Origin: an uncultured Prevotellaceae bacterium
GTDB taxonomy: Bacteria; Bacteroidota; Bacteroidia; Bacteroidales; Bacteroidaceae
Assembly (NCBI GenBank): GCA_900318775.1
Contig: ONLY01000006.1
Coordinates: 1 to 64,000, forward strand
DNA: 64,000 bases
Direction of reading: 5' to 3'
Part shown: positions 1 to 8,638 of the stretch, piece after piece
Position numbering within the stretch: position 1 is the first letter of the stretch
How the letters are laid out: every line of letters starts with the position of its first letter
The notes under the pieces: model-generated
Databases searched by the model: none
What the model saw: only the letters and a program-made list of their open reading frames with translations
What the model was told of the DNA's origin: nothing
Made by a program: the position numbers and the translations under genes

Positions 1-98
1 ATTGCAATACTTCAGAAAAAATCAAAGATCATCATGAGGTAAACGATGCCTAGACAACAATTAGGAATCGTGCCTTTCAACTAAATTGCAGAAGAACC

Positions 99-303
99 AT
101 TAATTCGAGTAAATAAGATAAGGTTTTGTCTTCCAGTGTCTGATTATTGATTGCACATCGCACTAAAAGTTCATTTATGGGTCAAAATTTACTCCGCAGA
201 TACTTGATATTTCTTCACTCATTATTTATTTCTTCAAGGTGTTCAGGCGAGACAAGTCTCGGAGTCCTTTCCGAGTAGAGTCGTCCACGACTCCAAAACA
301 ATA
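99..303. repeat. AT-rich repeat A followed by hairpin repeat B, upstream of the MNT/HEPN pair
   Basis: No gene is visible in 1-339. Positions 99-212 (unit A) recur at 1251-1364 and positions 211-303 (unit B) recur at 1109-1203, so the toxin-antitoxin-like pair lies between copies of the same DNA. Unit B contains two short hairpins: CTCGGA/TCCGAG and GAGTCGT/ACGACTC with a two-base loop. Copies match at most positions with a few substitutions and small indels. No transposase is visible. Either a duplication or a non-autonomous element could explain this. Confidence 0.75.
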
Positions 304-339
304 AGGAAAATACGTATAATAATCAATAAAACCTTTTCT

Positions 340-654
340 ATGCAAAGTGAAAAAATAATACAAGCAATTCGTCATAAGGTAAAAGAGATTCTTCCAGATG
401 ATTCAACGGCTATTCTCTATGGTTCTCAAGCTCGGGGGGATGCGCATGATGGTTCTGATTGGGATGTGCTGATTTTGCTTAGCAAAGATCGAGTGCAGTT
501 GGATGATTATGATGTGTATTCATACCCTTTGCGTGAAATGGGCTGGGAATTGGGGGAAGATATTAATCCAATTCTTTATACGAAGAAGAATTGGGAAAAA
601 GAAAGTTATACTCCTTTTTATAAAAATGTAACTGAAGAAGGAATTGTGTTATGA
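340..654 (+). CDS. MNT-type nucleotidyltransferase (putative antitoxin)
   Basis: Small 104-aa protein of the minimal nucleotidyltransferase (MNT) family. The family signature is seen near residues 28-45: GSQARG, then a D-x-D pair in SDWDVLIL, which would hold the metal ions for NMP transfer. The ATG at 340 is the first start in frame. The gene overlaps the next one by four bases (ATGA at 651-654), the usual sign of a translationally coupled pair. In the known MNT/HEPN (type VII) systems the MNT protein adds AMP to its HEPN partner and silences it; that role here is inferred from family and neighbour. It could also be a housekeeping nucleotidyltransferase of unknown substrate. Confidence 0.85.
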   Translation: MQSEKIIQAIRHKVKEILPDDSTAILYGSQARGDAHDGSDWDVLILLSKDRVQLDDYDVYSYPLREMGWELGEDINPILYTKKNWEKESYTPFYKNVTEEGIVL

Positions 655-1076
655 GTTTGAATTTGGAAGAACGTGAGGCCGTTGTAACATATAGGCTGGA
701 AAAAGCTCGAAAGACGATGGAACAGGCAAAATGTAACTTGCCGATGAAGTTTTGGGAATTGGTTGCGAATCGTATGTATTATGCAGCCTATTATGCTGTT
801 TCTGCATTGTTAATAGCTAATGGACATACAGCCAAAACACATGAAGCTATCGTTAGAATATTTGGACTATATTTTGTAAAGACAGGAATCTTTTCGGCAG
901 AGCAAGGTCATCTCTATAATAAACTTTTTTCTCTTCGACTAACTGGTGACTATAATGATCATTTTGATTTAGAAGAAGAAGATGTCTTGCCATTAGTTGA
1001 GCCTACAGAACAATTGATAGACGATGTGTCAAAGAAGGTTGTGGATAGCCTAAAAAATATAGACGAGTCGAGCTGA
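651..1076 (+). CDS. HEPN domain protein (UPF0332-like, putative toxin)
   Basis: 141-aa all-alpha HEPN-domain protein directly coupled to the MNT gene before it. The family hallmark is visible around residues 42-52 as NRMYYAAYYAV and later HEAIVRIFG and LRLTGDYND. The usual HEPN ribonuclease motif R-x4-6-H is not evident in the helix where it is expected: the R of NRMYY is followed by YYAAYYA with no histidine. The protein may therefore be a non-nucleolytic HEPN (nucleotide/substrate-binding type) or act through other residues. Pairing with MNT is strong from the ATGA overlap; toxicity is only inferred. Confidence 0.82.
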   Translation: MSLNLEEREAVVTYRLEKARKTMEQAKCNLPMKFWELVANRMYYAAYYAVSALLIANGHTAKTHEAIVRIFGLYFVKTGIFSAEQGHLYNKLFSLRLTGDYNDHFDLEEEDVLPLVEPTEQLIDDVSKKVVDSLKNIDESS

Positions 1077-1108
1077 GACTCGGAAATTTACTCGGCATTT
1101 ACTCCGTA

Positions 1109-1432
1109 TTTCTTTACTCATTATCTATTTCTTCAAGGTATTCAGGCGAGACAAGTCTCGGAGTCCTTTCCGAGTAGAGTCGTACACGACTCCAATAATA
1201 TAAAAATAGTTAAGGTTAGGGTTAACGTTAGGGTGAGAAATACGAAGTAAATTAATTCGAGTAAATATAATAGGGTTTTGTCTTCCCGCGTCAGATTATT
1301 GATTGCACATCGCACTAAAGTGCATTTATTTGTCAAAATTTACTCCGCATTTACATGATATTTACTTTCCGAGTAGAGTCGTCACGACTCCAATAATATA
1401 AAAATAGTTAAGGTTAGAGTTAGCGTTAAGGT
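1109..1432. repeat. Repeat block B-A-B downstream of the HEPN gene
   Basis: This non-coding stretch repeats the upstream block: B copy at about 1109-1234, A copy at 1251-1364, and a second partial B at 1367-1432. The two B copies share about 66 bases running from TTTCCGAGTAGAGTCGT through the AT-rich tail and a GGTTAG-containing end. The tail of the last copy ends about 10 bases before the ATG of the glycosyltransferase at 1442, so any promoter of that gene would have to lie inside the repeat. I see no TAnnTTTG box here. Confidence 0.75.
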
Positions 1433-1441
1433 CTTATCTCA

Positions 1442-2647
1442 ATGAAACCACGAATTATCATATTGATGCACTACATGGAGTTGGGCGGGGCGGAAAGCGC
1501 TCTGCTCGGACTCTTGCAGAGTGTTGACCCTGCAAGGGTGGATGTGGATGTGTTTATCTATGACCATCGTGGGGAATTGATGCGATATGTTCCGACGGAT
1601 AAGATTCATCTGTTGCCCGAAGTTACAGCTTATAAGATGATTGAACGCCCCTTCTTGGAGTGTGTGAAATCTGGACATATAGGTGTGGCCTTGGGACGCT
1701 GGCTAGCGAAGAAGACTGTGGATAAGAGTCCTGTACCTGCAGGGAAAGACAATATTCGCATCTATACACGAGTGGCTGATTGGGTGGAACACTTTGTTCC
1801 AAAGATACAGCTTGATGTCGAATATGATTTGGCAATCTCTTTCTTGATGCCGCATAACTATGTTGTTAAGAAAGTGCGGGCGAAAAAGAAGTTGGGATGG
1901 ATTCATACGGATTATTCGACAGTGCATGTGGATGTGAAGAGGGAGCTGCCTGTATGGAGCCAGCTGGATTATATAGCCAGCATTAGCGAAGAGGTGGGCA
2001 AGAAGTTTGTGGAGACCTTCCCGACGTTGAAGGATAAGATTATACCCATCGAGAATATCTTAAGTTCAACATTTATTCGTCAACGTGCAGAAGAAGAGAC
2101 TGTGTTTCTGGACGATAATCCATCAACAGTCAAATTGTTGACTATTGGTCGTTTTTCCCCCCAAAAAAAAATGGAGGAGATTCCTTTGATTTGTAGGAAG
2201 ATTGTGGACGCTGGAATAGACATTAAGTGGTTTATTATTGGATATGGCAGCGCGGAAATTGAGCAAGAGGTGCGTGACAACGCCCAGCGCGAAGGGGTGA
2301 CAGACCGGGTGATTCTGTTGGGCAAGAAAGAGAATCCTTATCCATACATCAAGGCTTGTGACATTTATGTGCAGCCCAGCCGCTATGAGGGGAAGTCTAT
2401 CACGGTGAGGGAGGCTCAGATTCTCTGCAAACCTGTGATTGTCACGAATTACCCAACGGCTTCTTCGCAGATTCAATCGGGCTTGGATGGAGTGATTGTG
2501 CCTTTGGAGGTAGATGCTTGTGCACACGAAATGGCTGACTTTATCTGTAATAAAGAGGGACAGGCTCGTGTGGTAGAGTATCTGGAAACCCATGATTATG
2601 GGAATGAGCAGGAAATAGAAAAGATATATCAGTTGGTGGGAGCATGA
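1442..2647 (+). CDS. Glycosyltransferase family 4 (GT-B fold)
   Basis: 401-aa retaining GT4-type glycosyltransferase, probably adding a sugar to the lipid-linked polysaccharide repeat on the cytoplasmic side. The N-terminal half has the GGAESALLGLL segment that marks the acceptor domain of this group; the C-terminal Glycos_transf_1 domain has LLTIGRFSPQKKMEEI, the GYGS turn, and the E-x7-E-like segment YEGKSITVREAQ that holds the nucleotide sugar. Sugar and linkage cannot be told from sequence. It overlaps the next gene by ATGA. Its codons for SPQKKM contain a C6A9 homopolymer run at 2157-2171, a possible slippage site. First visible gene of the cluster; the real start of the locus may lie outside the window. 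Confidence 0.88.
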   Translation: MKPRIIILMHYMELGGAESALLGLLQSVDPARVDVDVFIYDHRGELMRYVPTDKIHLLPEVTAYKMIERPFLECVKSGHIGVALGRWLAKKTVDKSPVPAGKDNIRIYTRVADWVEHFVPKIQLDVEYDLAISFLMPHNYVVKKVRAKKKLGWIHTDYSTVHVDVKRELPVWSQLDYIASISEEVGKKFVETFPTLKDKIIPIENILSSTFIRQRAEEETVFLDDNPSTVKLLTIGRFSPQKKMEEIPLICRKIVDAGIDIKWFIIGYGSAEIEQEVRDNAQREGVTDRVILLGKKENPYPYIKACDIYVQPSRYEGKSITVREAQILCKPVIVTNYPTASSQIQSGLDGVIVPLEVDACAHEMADFICNKEGQARVVEYLETHDYGNEQEIEKIYQLVGA

Positions 2648-3177
2648 TACGTACCGTCTTCCTTGTTATATATAATGTGTGTCGATTTGCTCTGAATAAA
2701 CTGGCAAATTGGAAACGCTTTGATGTGCATTGGCTGCAGCGTATCAGTCCTTTGTGCACATTGAAAGTGTTTCAACATGGTGTCATTCGGGTGGAAAGAA
2801 ATTGTGAGTTTGCTGCCTATTGTGATTTCGAGGCACATGGTGATGGGGTATTGGAGATAGGAGCAGGAACCTATTTCAATCGTTACTGTATGATTAGTGC
2901 GCATGAGTGTGTGACGATAGGTAAGCATTGCATGTTTGGCCCAGGTGTGAAAATCTTTGATAATAATCATGTGCACTCTCCAGAGAGCGGCGTGAGCGGA
3001 AAATTGACCACAGGAGCCATTTCTATTGGAGATAACAGCTGGATTGCTTCTGATTCTATCATCCTGAAGGGAACGCATATCGGTAAGAATTGTGTGATTG
3101 GTGCTGGATGTATCGTGAGGGGTGAGATACCGGATGGAAGTGTGGTGGTGAATAAGCAAGATGTGATGATTAGGTAG
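2644..3177 (+). CDS. Left-handed beta-helix acyltransferase (hexapeptide repeat)
   Basis: 177-aa O- or N-acetyltransferase of the hexapeptide-repeat (LbH, serine/maltose acetyltransferase) superfamily. The C-terminal two thirds show the [IV]-G-x4 ladder: VTIGKHCMFGPGVKI, then IGDNSWIASDSIIL, IGKNCVIGAGCIV, ending with the PDGSVVV turn typical of the family. The catalytic histidine candidate is in the NNHVH segment. It most likely acetylates a sugar of the surface polysaccharide. The start overlaps the stop of the preceding GT by four bases, so the two are co-translated. It could instead be the PglD-like enzyme of an amino-sugar route, but length and motifs fit the sugar O-acetyltransferases better. 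Confidence 0.82.
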   Translation: MIRTVFLVIYNVCRFALNKLANWKRFDVHWLQRISPLCTLKVFQHGVIRVERNCEFAAYCDFEAHGDGVLEIGAGTYFNRYCMISAHECVTIGKHCMFGPGVKIFDNNHVHSPESGVSGKLTTGAISIGDNSWIASDSIILKGTHIGKNCVIGAGCIVRGEIPDGSVVVNKQDVMIR

Positions 3178-3261
3178 ATGCTTGCATTGGCCTTAGTACG
3201 AACAAAGAAAAGGGAAAAAGAGGAATTGGCTTCATTCGATTGTACATTTTATGTTACACAT

Positions 3262-3292
3262 TTTGTGTAATCAAAAAGGTTCTGTATCTTTA
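3262..3292 (+). promoter_or_regulatory. Candidate promoter before the GT32 gene
   Basis: TTTG at 3262-3265, 19 bases, then TATCTTTA at 3285-3292, one mismatch from the Bacteroidetes -7 consensus TAnnTTTG. The -33 box lies in the short inverted repeat ACACA/TGTGT at 3255-3268. It would give a leader of roughly 50 bases before the ATG at 3351. An internal promoter within the cluster is plausible, since the gap from the preceding gene is 173 bases. Confidence 0.45.
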
Positions 3293-3350
3293 TGCGTTAT
3301 AGTTGATAACTCCTAAATTTGTGTTCATCTGTACAATCTGTGGGAGAAAT

Positions 3351-4043
3351 ATGATACCGAAAATTATACATTATTGTTGGTTTGGAGGGAAGCCTCTGCC
3401 CCAACTCGCGCAGAGGTGTAAGAAGAGTTGGGAGAAGTTCTTCCCTGAGTATGAGATAAAGGAGTGGAACGAAAGCAACTATGATGTGAATGCTGTGCCC
3501 TATACGAAGTATTGTTATGAGCATCGGTTGTGGGCATATCTGAGTGATTATGTGAGGCTTGATGTGGTTGAGAAAGAGGGCGGTTTGTACTTCGACACCG
3601 ATGTGGAGGTGGTGAGACGTGCTGATGACTTGTTGCAGTCATGTCATGCATACTTTGGGTGGGAAACGCTTGAATACCTTAATACAGGTTTGGGCTTTGC
3701 AGCAGAACCCCATCATCCTGCTGTGAAAGCCATGTTGAAGATGTATGAGAGTTTAGTGGCGAATGGCAATTATATGTATGAGAAGATGCAGGGATGTCCT
3801 CAACTGAATACACTTGCGTTGGTCTCTTTGGGCCTGAAACAAGATGGAACAAAGCAAAGTGTCTGTGATGCAATAATCCTGCCGAGTGATTACATGTGCC
3901 CGTTTCATGATGCTACAGGAAAGATGAACAAGACGGAGAACACTTTCTCCATCCATTGGTTTAGCAAATCTCCTCATGGCAAATGGGCTGCATGGAAAAT
4001 GTATTTTACAAGGCCTTTACATAGGTTGTTCTTGAAATTTTAA
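3351..4043 (+). CDS. Glycosyltransferase family 32 (DXD sugar-binding type)
   Basis: 230-aa GT32-like transferase. It begins MIPKIIHYCWFGG, the standard opening of this family, which with GGGAGAAAT just upstream decides the ATG at 3351 over an upstream in-frame ATG at 3303. The metal-binding D-x-D is seen in YFDTDVEVV near residue 83, and YVRLDVVEKEGGLYFDTD is the family core. Related enzymes use UDP- or GDP-sugars to modify glycans; the donor here is unknown. A second GT32 gene occurs at 12463 in the same cluster. The 144 bases after it up to 4188 are AT-rich and hold nothing I recognise. Confidence 0.88.
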   Translation: MIPKIIHYCWFGGKPLPQLAQRCKKSWEKFFPEYEIKEWNESNYDVNAVPYTKYCYEHRLWAYLSDYVRLDVVEKEGGLYFDTDVEVVRRADDLLQSCHAYFGWETLEYLNTGLGFAAEPHHPAVKAMLKMYESLVANGNYMYEKMQGCPQLNTLALVSLGLKQDGTKQSVCDAIILPSDYMCPFHDATGKMNKTENTFSIHWFSKSPHGKWAAWKMYFTRPLHRLFLKF

Positions 4044-4187
4044 GAAACACTAGTGATTAAATTTATGTTAAAAATTTTTTCAAGTGGACTCATTTCAAAT
4101 TTAGAAGAAAAAACAACGTGTTCTCATTCCTCTAAAAGAACATCATTATATATCTCCTTCTTTTGTGAATTTTAATAAAATTTTCGT

Positions 4188-5222
4188 ATGGTTAGTGTAG
4201 TAATACCAGTATATAATTCAGGTTCCTTGTTAGATAAATGCCTGAATTCTATAGTGACACAAACGTGGTCCGATTTAGAAATAATACTTGTTAATGATTG
4301 CTCAACAGATGCATGTACAGATACCATTCTTGAAAAATGGAAGAGTAAAGATAAAAGAATACAATTAATTAATAAGAAACAAAATGAAGGAATAGAATGC
4401 GCACGTTTTACGGGGATGGAATATGTGTCAGGTGAATATTTAATGTTTATGGATCATGATGATTGGCTAACTTCCAATGATGTTATAGAAACAATGATGG
4501 ATAATTTAATGACAACAGGGGCGGATGTTGTTATGGGTCGTAGTTACGAACAGAAATTTGTTTTTAAGAAGCGTATGTACGATTTGACCCCGCAGGGTAT
4601 TATTGAACAACCGGATTTGATGGATAAATATTATATATCTTTTTTTGGTGTGAATATTATCCCTGTTCTTGTATGGGCTAAGATATATAGAATGGATGTT
4701 ATTAGGGCAGCGGAACTAAGGCCCCGAGGTTTAAGGGATACCGATGACGTAAATTTTAACATGTGGGTATTTCCATATGTTCGGAAATTCTCAGTTATAG
4801 ACAAGTATGTATATGTCCATCGATGGGGAGGTTTTTCTTCGAAGCTGATCGATTTTATTCCAGAATATAAGAGACTATATAGAGAAAGGATGAATGCTAT
4901 CCAGAAATTCAAATATGAAAAGGCGATAAAATCAATAAATATTCAAATGAAAAATCTGTTGAGTTTTGATCTGTCTTTAAAAATTGAAAGAAAAGGCTTT
5001 ACAAAGAACGATATCGTTCGTTTCTTGAAGGAAGAATTGCAAGATGTTTTCTGGGATAGTGTTGTGATGCAGAATGATGAAAGTGATTTTACGTATGCAT
5101 TGAGAATAAGGGATTATGAGAAAATGTATCAAATTGTAAGGGAACCCTTATGTTCTCCTAAAAGAAGAATAGTGAATGTTTTGAAAAAGATAGGTCGTAG
5201 GGTTTTGAGATTCATAAAATGA
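4188..5222 (+). CDS. Glycosyltransferase family 2, copy 1 of a tandem pair
   Basis: 344-aa inverting GT2 enzyme (GT-A fold). Motifs in order: MVSVVIPVYNSG, LVNDCSTDACTD for UDP-sugar binding, and FMDHDDWL, the metal-binding acidic triplet. Its C-terminal half (YYISFFGVNIIPV, later PRGLRDTDDVNFNMW) is clearly similar to the next gene (YYLSFFGINILPV, PSGLGFGEDLAFNMK), so the two are diverged tandem copies. Both genes and their flanks are richer in A+T than the surrounding cluster, which suggests acquisition from another source. The 105 bases before the next gene contain no recognisable feature. Confidence 0.88.
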   Translation: MVSVVIPVYNSGSLLDKCLNSIVTQTWSDLEIILVNDCSTDACTDTILEKWKSKDKRIQLINKKQNEGIECARFTGMEYVSGEYLMFMDHDDWLTSNDVIETMMDNLMTTGADVVMGRSYEQKFVFKKRMYDLTPQGIIEQPDLMDKYYISFFGVNIIPVLVWAKIYRMDVIRAAELRPRGLRDTDDVNFNMWVFPYVRKFSVIDKYVYVHRWGGFSSKLIDFIPEYKRLYRERMNAIQKFKYEKAIKSINIQMKNLLSFDLSLKIERKGFTKNDIVRFLKEELQDVFWDSVVMQNDESDFTYALRIRDYEKMYQIVREPLCSPKRRIVNVLKKIGRRVLRFIK

Positions 5223-5327
5223 AATGAACTAATAAACAAACGTCATCAGATTATTGTCCTCCCCAATTAACAAACAGAGGCGATTCTCATGATTTATACC
5301 CAAAGAAAAATAAAAAATTGAAGGAAA

Positions 5328-6380
5328 ATGATTTCTGTAATAATACCTGTTTATAATGCTGAGAAGTATCTTCATAGATGTGTTCAATCTGTGCTATCTC
5401 AGACTTATACAGATATTGAGTGCATATTAGTCAATGACGGATCCAAAGATAAAAGCGTGCAGTTGTGTCAGTCATATGCAAAGAAAGATTCACGTATTAT
5501 CGTCGTGAATAAGGAGAATGAGGGAGTGGATAAAACTCGATTTGAGGGATTGAAACATGCGAGTGGGGAATTTGTGATGTTTTTGGATTCTGATGACTGG
5601 TTGGAAAAGGATGCTGTGGAGAATCTGATGAAGCCGATGTCACAATTTGAGGCTGATGTCGTTGTCGGTCAAATACGCAATGTCTATCATGTAGCTTTCT
5701 TGTATCTTAGGGATTGGAGACAGAAATCTTTAAAGAATACGAATAAACTGATTTCTCATGAGGAGATGATGGAAGACTATTATTTGTCTTTCTTTGGCAT
5801 CAATATATTGCCTGTATCCATGTGTGCGACATTATATAGGCGTTCTGTAATTAATCAAGCACAATTGCAACCAAGTGGGTTGGGTTTTGGTGAAGATTTG
5901 GCGTTTAATATGAAATTGATGCCCTACGTGCAGAGGTATTATATGATAGACAAAATAGTTTATAATTATAGGAAGGAAAGATGGGGGGCTTCTCCAAAAT
6001 ATTTGGATAATTGGCTCAAGAATGCAAGATTGCTGTTTGACTCTAAAATGCAGCAAATAAAGGAGCTGCATTACGACAAGGCCATTAAGTGGCAATTGAT
6101 AGAGTATGTAAACTATATGAAGACTTATGTGAGAAATAGTCTATTGTATGATGCGAAGCATATCGAGAAGCGAAAGAATATCTTGCGTGACGAATTTCTA
6201 TTGTATGGATATGCAGAGAAAGTCCAACTGCTATCAACAATGGAATATAAAGATCATGTTTTATTTAATGCCATACAAAACAAGGATGTGGATAAATTGT
6301 TTGAGATCATTCACCACCGCCTGATACAAACTAGTTTCATATATAAATGGAAAGTTAGGCTGGGTGTTAATTGGATTTAG
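5328..6380 (+). CDS. Glycosyltransferase family 2, copy 2 of a tandem pair
   Basis: 350-aa GT2 enzyme related to the gene before it. It begins MISVIIPVYNAEKYL, with LVNDGSKDKSVQLC and FLDSDDWLEKD as the nucleotide- and metal-binding segments. The C-terminal 200 residues are the part shared with the neighbour and may position the acceptor. The pair probably adds two related sugars, or one copy has changed specificity. Sugar identity cannot be read from the sequence. The ATG at 5328 is preceded by AAGGAAA. Confidence 0.88.
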   Translation: MISVIIPVYNAEKYLHRCVQSVLSQTYTDIECILVNDGSKDKSVQLCQSYAKKDSRIIVVNKENEGVDKTRFEGLKHASGEFVMFLDSDDWLEKDAVENLMKPMSQFEADVVVGQIRNVYHVAFLYLRDWRQKSLKNTNKLISHEEMMEDYYLSFFGINILPVSMCATLYRRSVINQAQLQPSGLGFGEDLAFNMKLMPYVQRYYMIDKIVYNYRKERWGASPKYLDNWLKNARLLFDSKMQQIKELHYDKAIKWQLIEYVNYMKTYVRNSLLYDAKHIEKRKNILRDEFLLYGYAEKVQLLSTMEYKDHVLFNAIQNKDVDKLFEIIHHRLIQTSFIYKWKVRLGVNWI

Positions 6381-6468
6381 ATCATGTGGTGCAATGGAAT
6401 GTGCTAAAAATGTGATATGAATAGATTCAATGTTTCTGTCGTTAGATTTGAAATAGAATACTGATAAC

Positions 6469-7665
6469 ATGATTTCTTTACCATTAGATCCTCGGTTATT
6501 TGGTGTTATTAACTTTTGGGGAATTTCATTTTTTTGCCTTATTCTTGGTCTGAAATATGTATCATCTGATACGTGTGAAAATCTATTACAAAAGAAAAGT
6601 CCTGCCATCGCATTCATCTTTTGTCTTATTTGGATAATATTTCTTGGGTTGAGACCGCCTCATGTTCTTTTTGGAGACACTATGACTTATGCTCGAACTT
6701 ATAGGCTGACTTCGCCAGAATATGGAGAGATCGATTTTCATAAGGAATGGTTGTTCGCTCTATTTCGGACTTTTTGTAAATCCATGGGATTTAGTGTCAA
6801 CACGTTTCTTTTTTTAATAGAAGCAGGCTATATCGGTTTTATGTTAATGGCATTTAAGAAATTCCTGTGGGAAGATACGATGTTTGCGGTACTATTTTTC
6901 TTTAGTGCTTTTTCTTTCTATGTATATGGCGTGAATGGAATTCGTAATGGTTTGGCTTGTTCGATCTGTTTGGCAGCTTTTGCACTCATAATTAAAGACA
7001 AGAATTATGTGGCGGGGTGTGCATTGTTGTTTGCTGCATTTGCAATACACAAAAGTACGCTACTACCTATTGCAGCTTTAGGGGCAGCATTGTTTGTGAT
7101 CAAAAAGCCCAAGTTAGCTTTGTTGTTCTGGGTTGCCAGTATTCCCGTGTCATTGGTTGCCGGTGGTCCCATCTCGAACTTTTTTATGAGTTTGGGGTTC
7201 GATGATAGAGCCGAAGCTTATTTGTCAGGTGATAATATGAAATATGGTAATTTCTCTAATACTGGTTTCCGATGGGATTTCTTGTTGTATAGCGCCATGC
7301 CAGTCTGGCTGATTTGGGAAGCACAGAAAAAGATAGAGAAAAGGAGAGCGGAAATGGGCGGACTTTGTTATGAAGAGGAAGAAAGTGGTGTATACGGTGC
7401 GGGCATTTTGGCAGATGCGGAAAGTATGCGGATTTTTAATGTGCTTTCAACCATTTACTTGCTGACTAATTCTTTCTGGGTGATGGTTGCGAAAGCCTCC
7501 TTCTCCAATCGTTTTGCCTACTTGAGTTGGTTTATGTACCCATTGATTATTGCTTATGCTGTTGTTCGCTTGCATTTATGGGAAGATCAAGATAAGAAGG
7601 CGGGCTGGATATTGATAGGCCATGCCGCATTTACAATGTTTATGTATTTATCAGGAAAAATGTAA
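6469..7665 (+). CDS. EpsG/Wzy-type polysaccharide polymerase
   Basis: 398-aa hydrophobic protein with about 10-12 membrane segments, of the EpsG family that polymerises lipid-linked repeat units outside the inner membrane. The diagnostic stretch is LRPPHVLFGDTMTYARTY near residues 62-79 (EpsG proteins have a conserved R...G.D...Y here), followed by FHKEWLFALF and YGVNGIRNGLACSI. It is the only polymerase candidate in the window and so probably joins the repeat units built by the surrounding glycosyltransferases. The ATG at 6469 starts 88 bases after the preceding gene. Confidence 0.82.
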   Translation: MISLPLDPRLFGVINFWGISFFCLILGLKYVSSDTCENLLQKKSPAIAFIFCLIWIIFLGLRPPHVLFGDTMTYARTYRLTSPEYGEIDFHKEWLFALFRTFCKSMGFSVNTFLFLIEAGYIGFMLMAFKKFLWEDTMFAVLFFFSAFSFYVYGVNGIRNGLACSICLAAFALIIKDKNYVAGCALLFAAFAIHKSTLLPIAALGAALFVIKKPKLALLFWVASIPVSLVAGGPISNFFMSLGFDDRAEAYLSGDNMKYGNFSNTGFRWDFLLYSAMPVWLIWEAQKKIEKRRAEMGGLCYEEEESGVYGAGILADAESMRIFNVLSTIYLLTNSFWVMVAKASFSNRFAYLSWFMYPLIIAYAVVRLHLWEDQDKKAGWILIGHAAFTMFMYLSGKM

Positions 7666-7669
7666 TGAT

Positions 7670-8638
7670 ATGAAGACGTTAACGGTTTTTACTCCTACAT
7701 ATAACAGGAAGCATACATTGCCTCGCACGTATGGATCTTTATGCCGTCAGAAAAAGAATGATTTCGAGTGGCTGGTGATTGATGATGGTAGCTCGGATGG
7801 CACACGCGAATGGGTGGAGAGTCTTGGCGAAATTGTCGAAAGTACAGGAAAGCGCTTTGATTGGATGGGACGCGAGTTGGATGGCGAGGATGGTAATCAC
7901 TTTAAGGTGAAAACAGAAAATTTCCTTATTGAGTACATCTATAAGCCCAATGGGGGACTTTATACAGGCTATAATGTTGCTTATGCCACGATTCAGACCG
8001 AATTGTGTGTGTGCATTGACAGCGATGACTATATGCCTGATGATGCAGTGGAGAAGATTGTGAAGAGATGGGCAGAGAGACCTCGTAATAAAGAGTATTG
8101 TGGAGTAGTGGGTTTGGATTTCAATGTGGTGGATAGCAAACCTATCGGAGGCTTTTTCCCAAGTGGACAATCTGAAGCATATCAAACGGAAGTGGAGCAT
8201 ATTGGAGATGTGAAGCAGGTGATGAGAACTGATTTGATGCGTTCTGTTGCTCCGCAAATCGGATTTGAGGGAGAAAGGGACTTTAATCCTTTTTATATGC
8301 TGATTCAGGTGTTGGATAAATACCCAATATTGATTTCTAATGACAACTTCTGTTGGGTGGAGTACCAGATTGGAGCTGACAGCATGAGCCAGGGAATCTG
8401 GAAACAATATGTTCGTTCTCCTCATAGTTATGCTAAATACAGAATCAATCAGATGACCCTGAAACATGGTAACCCATTGAAGAATCGTTTCCGTCTATGT
8501 GTACACTATATGGCTTCATGCATTTTGAGTGCGGATAAGGATTGGCTGCGAAATTCGCCTTTGAAAGGGTTGACTATCTTGGCTATTCCTTTTGGCTTGT
8601 TTTTGACATTATTGGTTCTTTGGAAAAATAGAAAATGA
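7670..8638 (+). CDS. Glycosyltransferase family 2 with C-terminal membrane segment
   Basis: 322-aa GT2 enzyme. The start ATG at 7670 gives MKTLTVFTPTYNRKHTL, the normal N-terminus of the family; an upstream in-frame ATG at 7622 would only add residues lying inside the polymerase gene. Motifs: WLVIDDGSSDGTREW and VCIDSDDYMPDDAVE. A hydrophobic stretch near the C-terminus (LTILAIPFGLFLTLLVLW) may anchor it in the membrane. The next gene overlaps by ATGA. Confidence 0.87.
   Translation: MKTLTVFTPTYNRKHTLPRTYGSLCRQKKNDFEWLVIDDGSSDGTREWVESLGEIVESTGKRFDWMGRELDGEDGNHFKVKTENFLIEYIYKPNGGLYTGYNVAYATIQTELCVCIDSDDYMPDDAVEKIVKRWAERPRNKEYCGVVGLDFNVVDSKPIGGFFPSGQSEAYQTEVEHIGDVKQVMRTDLMRSVAPQIGFEGERDFNPFYMLIQVLDKYPILISNDNFCWVEYQIGADSMSQGIWKQYVRSPHSYAKYRINQMTLKHGNPLKNRFRLCVHYMASCILSADKDWLRNSPLKGLTILAIPFGLFLTLLVLWKNRK

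Noticed and set aside
1205-1235. Telomere-like GGTTAGGGTTAACGTTAGGG
   Set aside because: Only two or three imperfect units inside a repeated block; bacterial chromosome context makes a telomere meaningless.
1142-1336. Open frame on the minus strand with a Leu-Thr repeat (TLTLTLTL)
   Set aside because: It is a translation of the non-coding B and A repeats; no promoter, no homologous look, biased composition.
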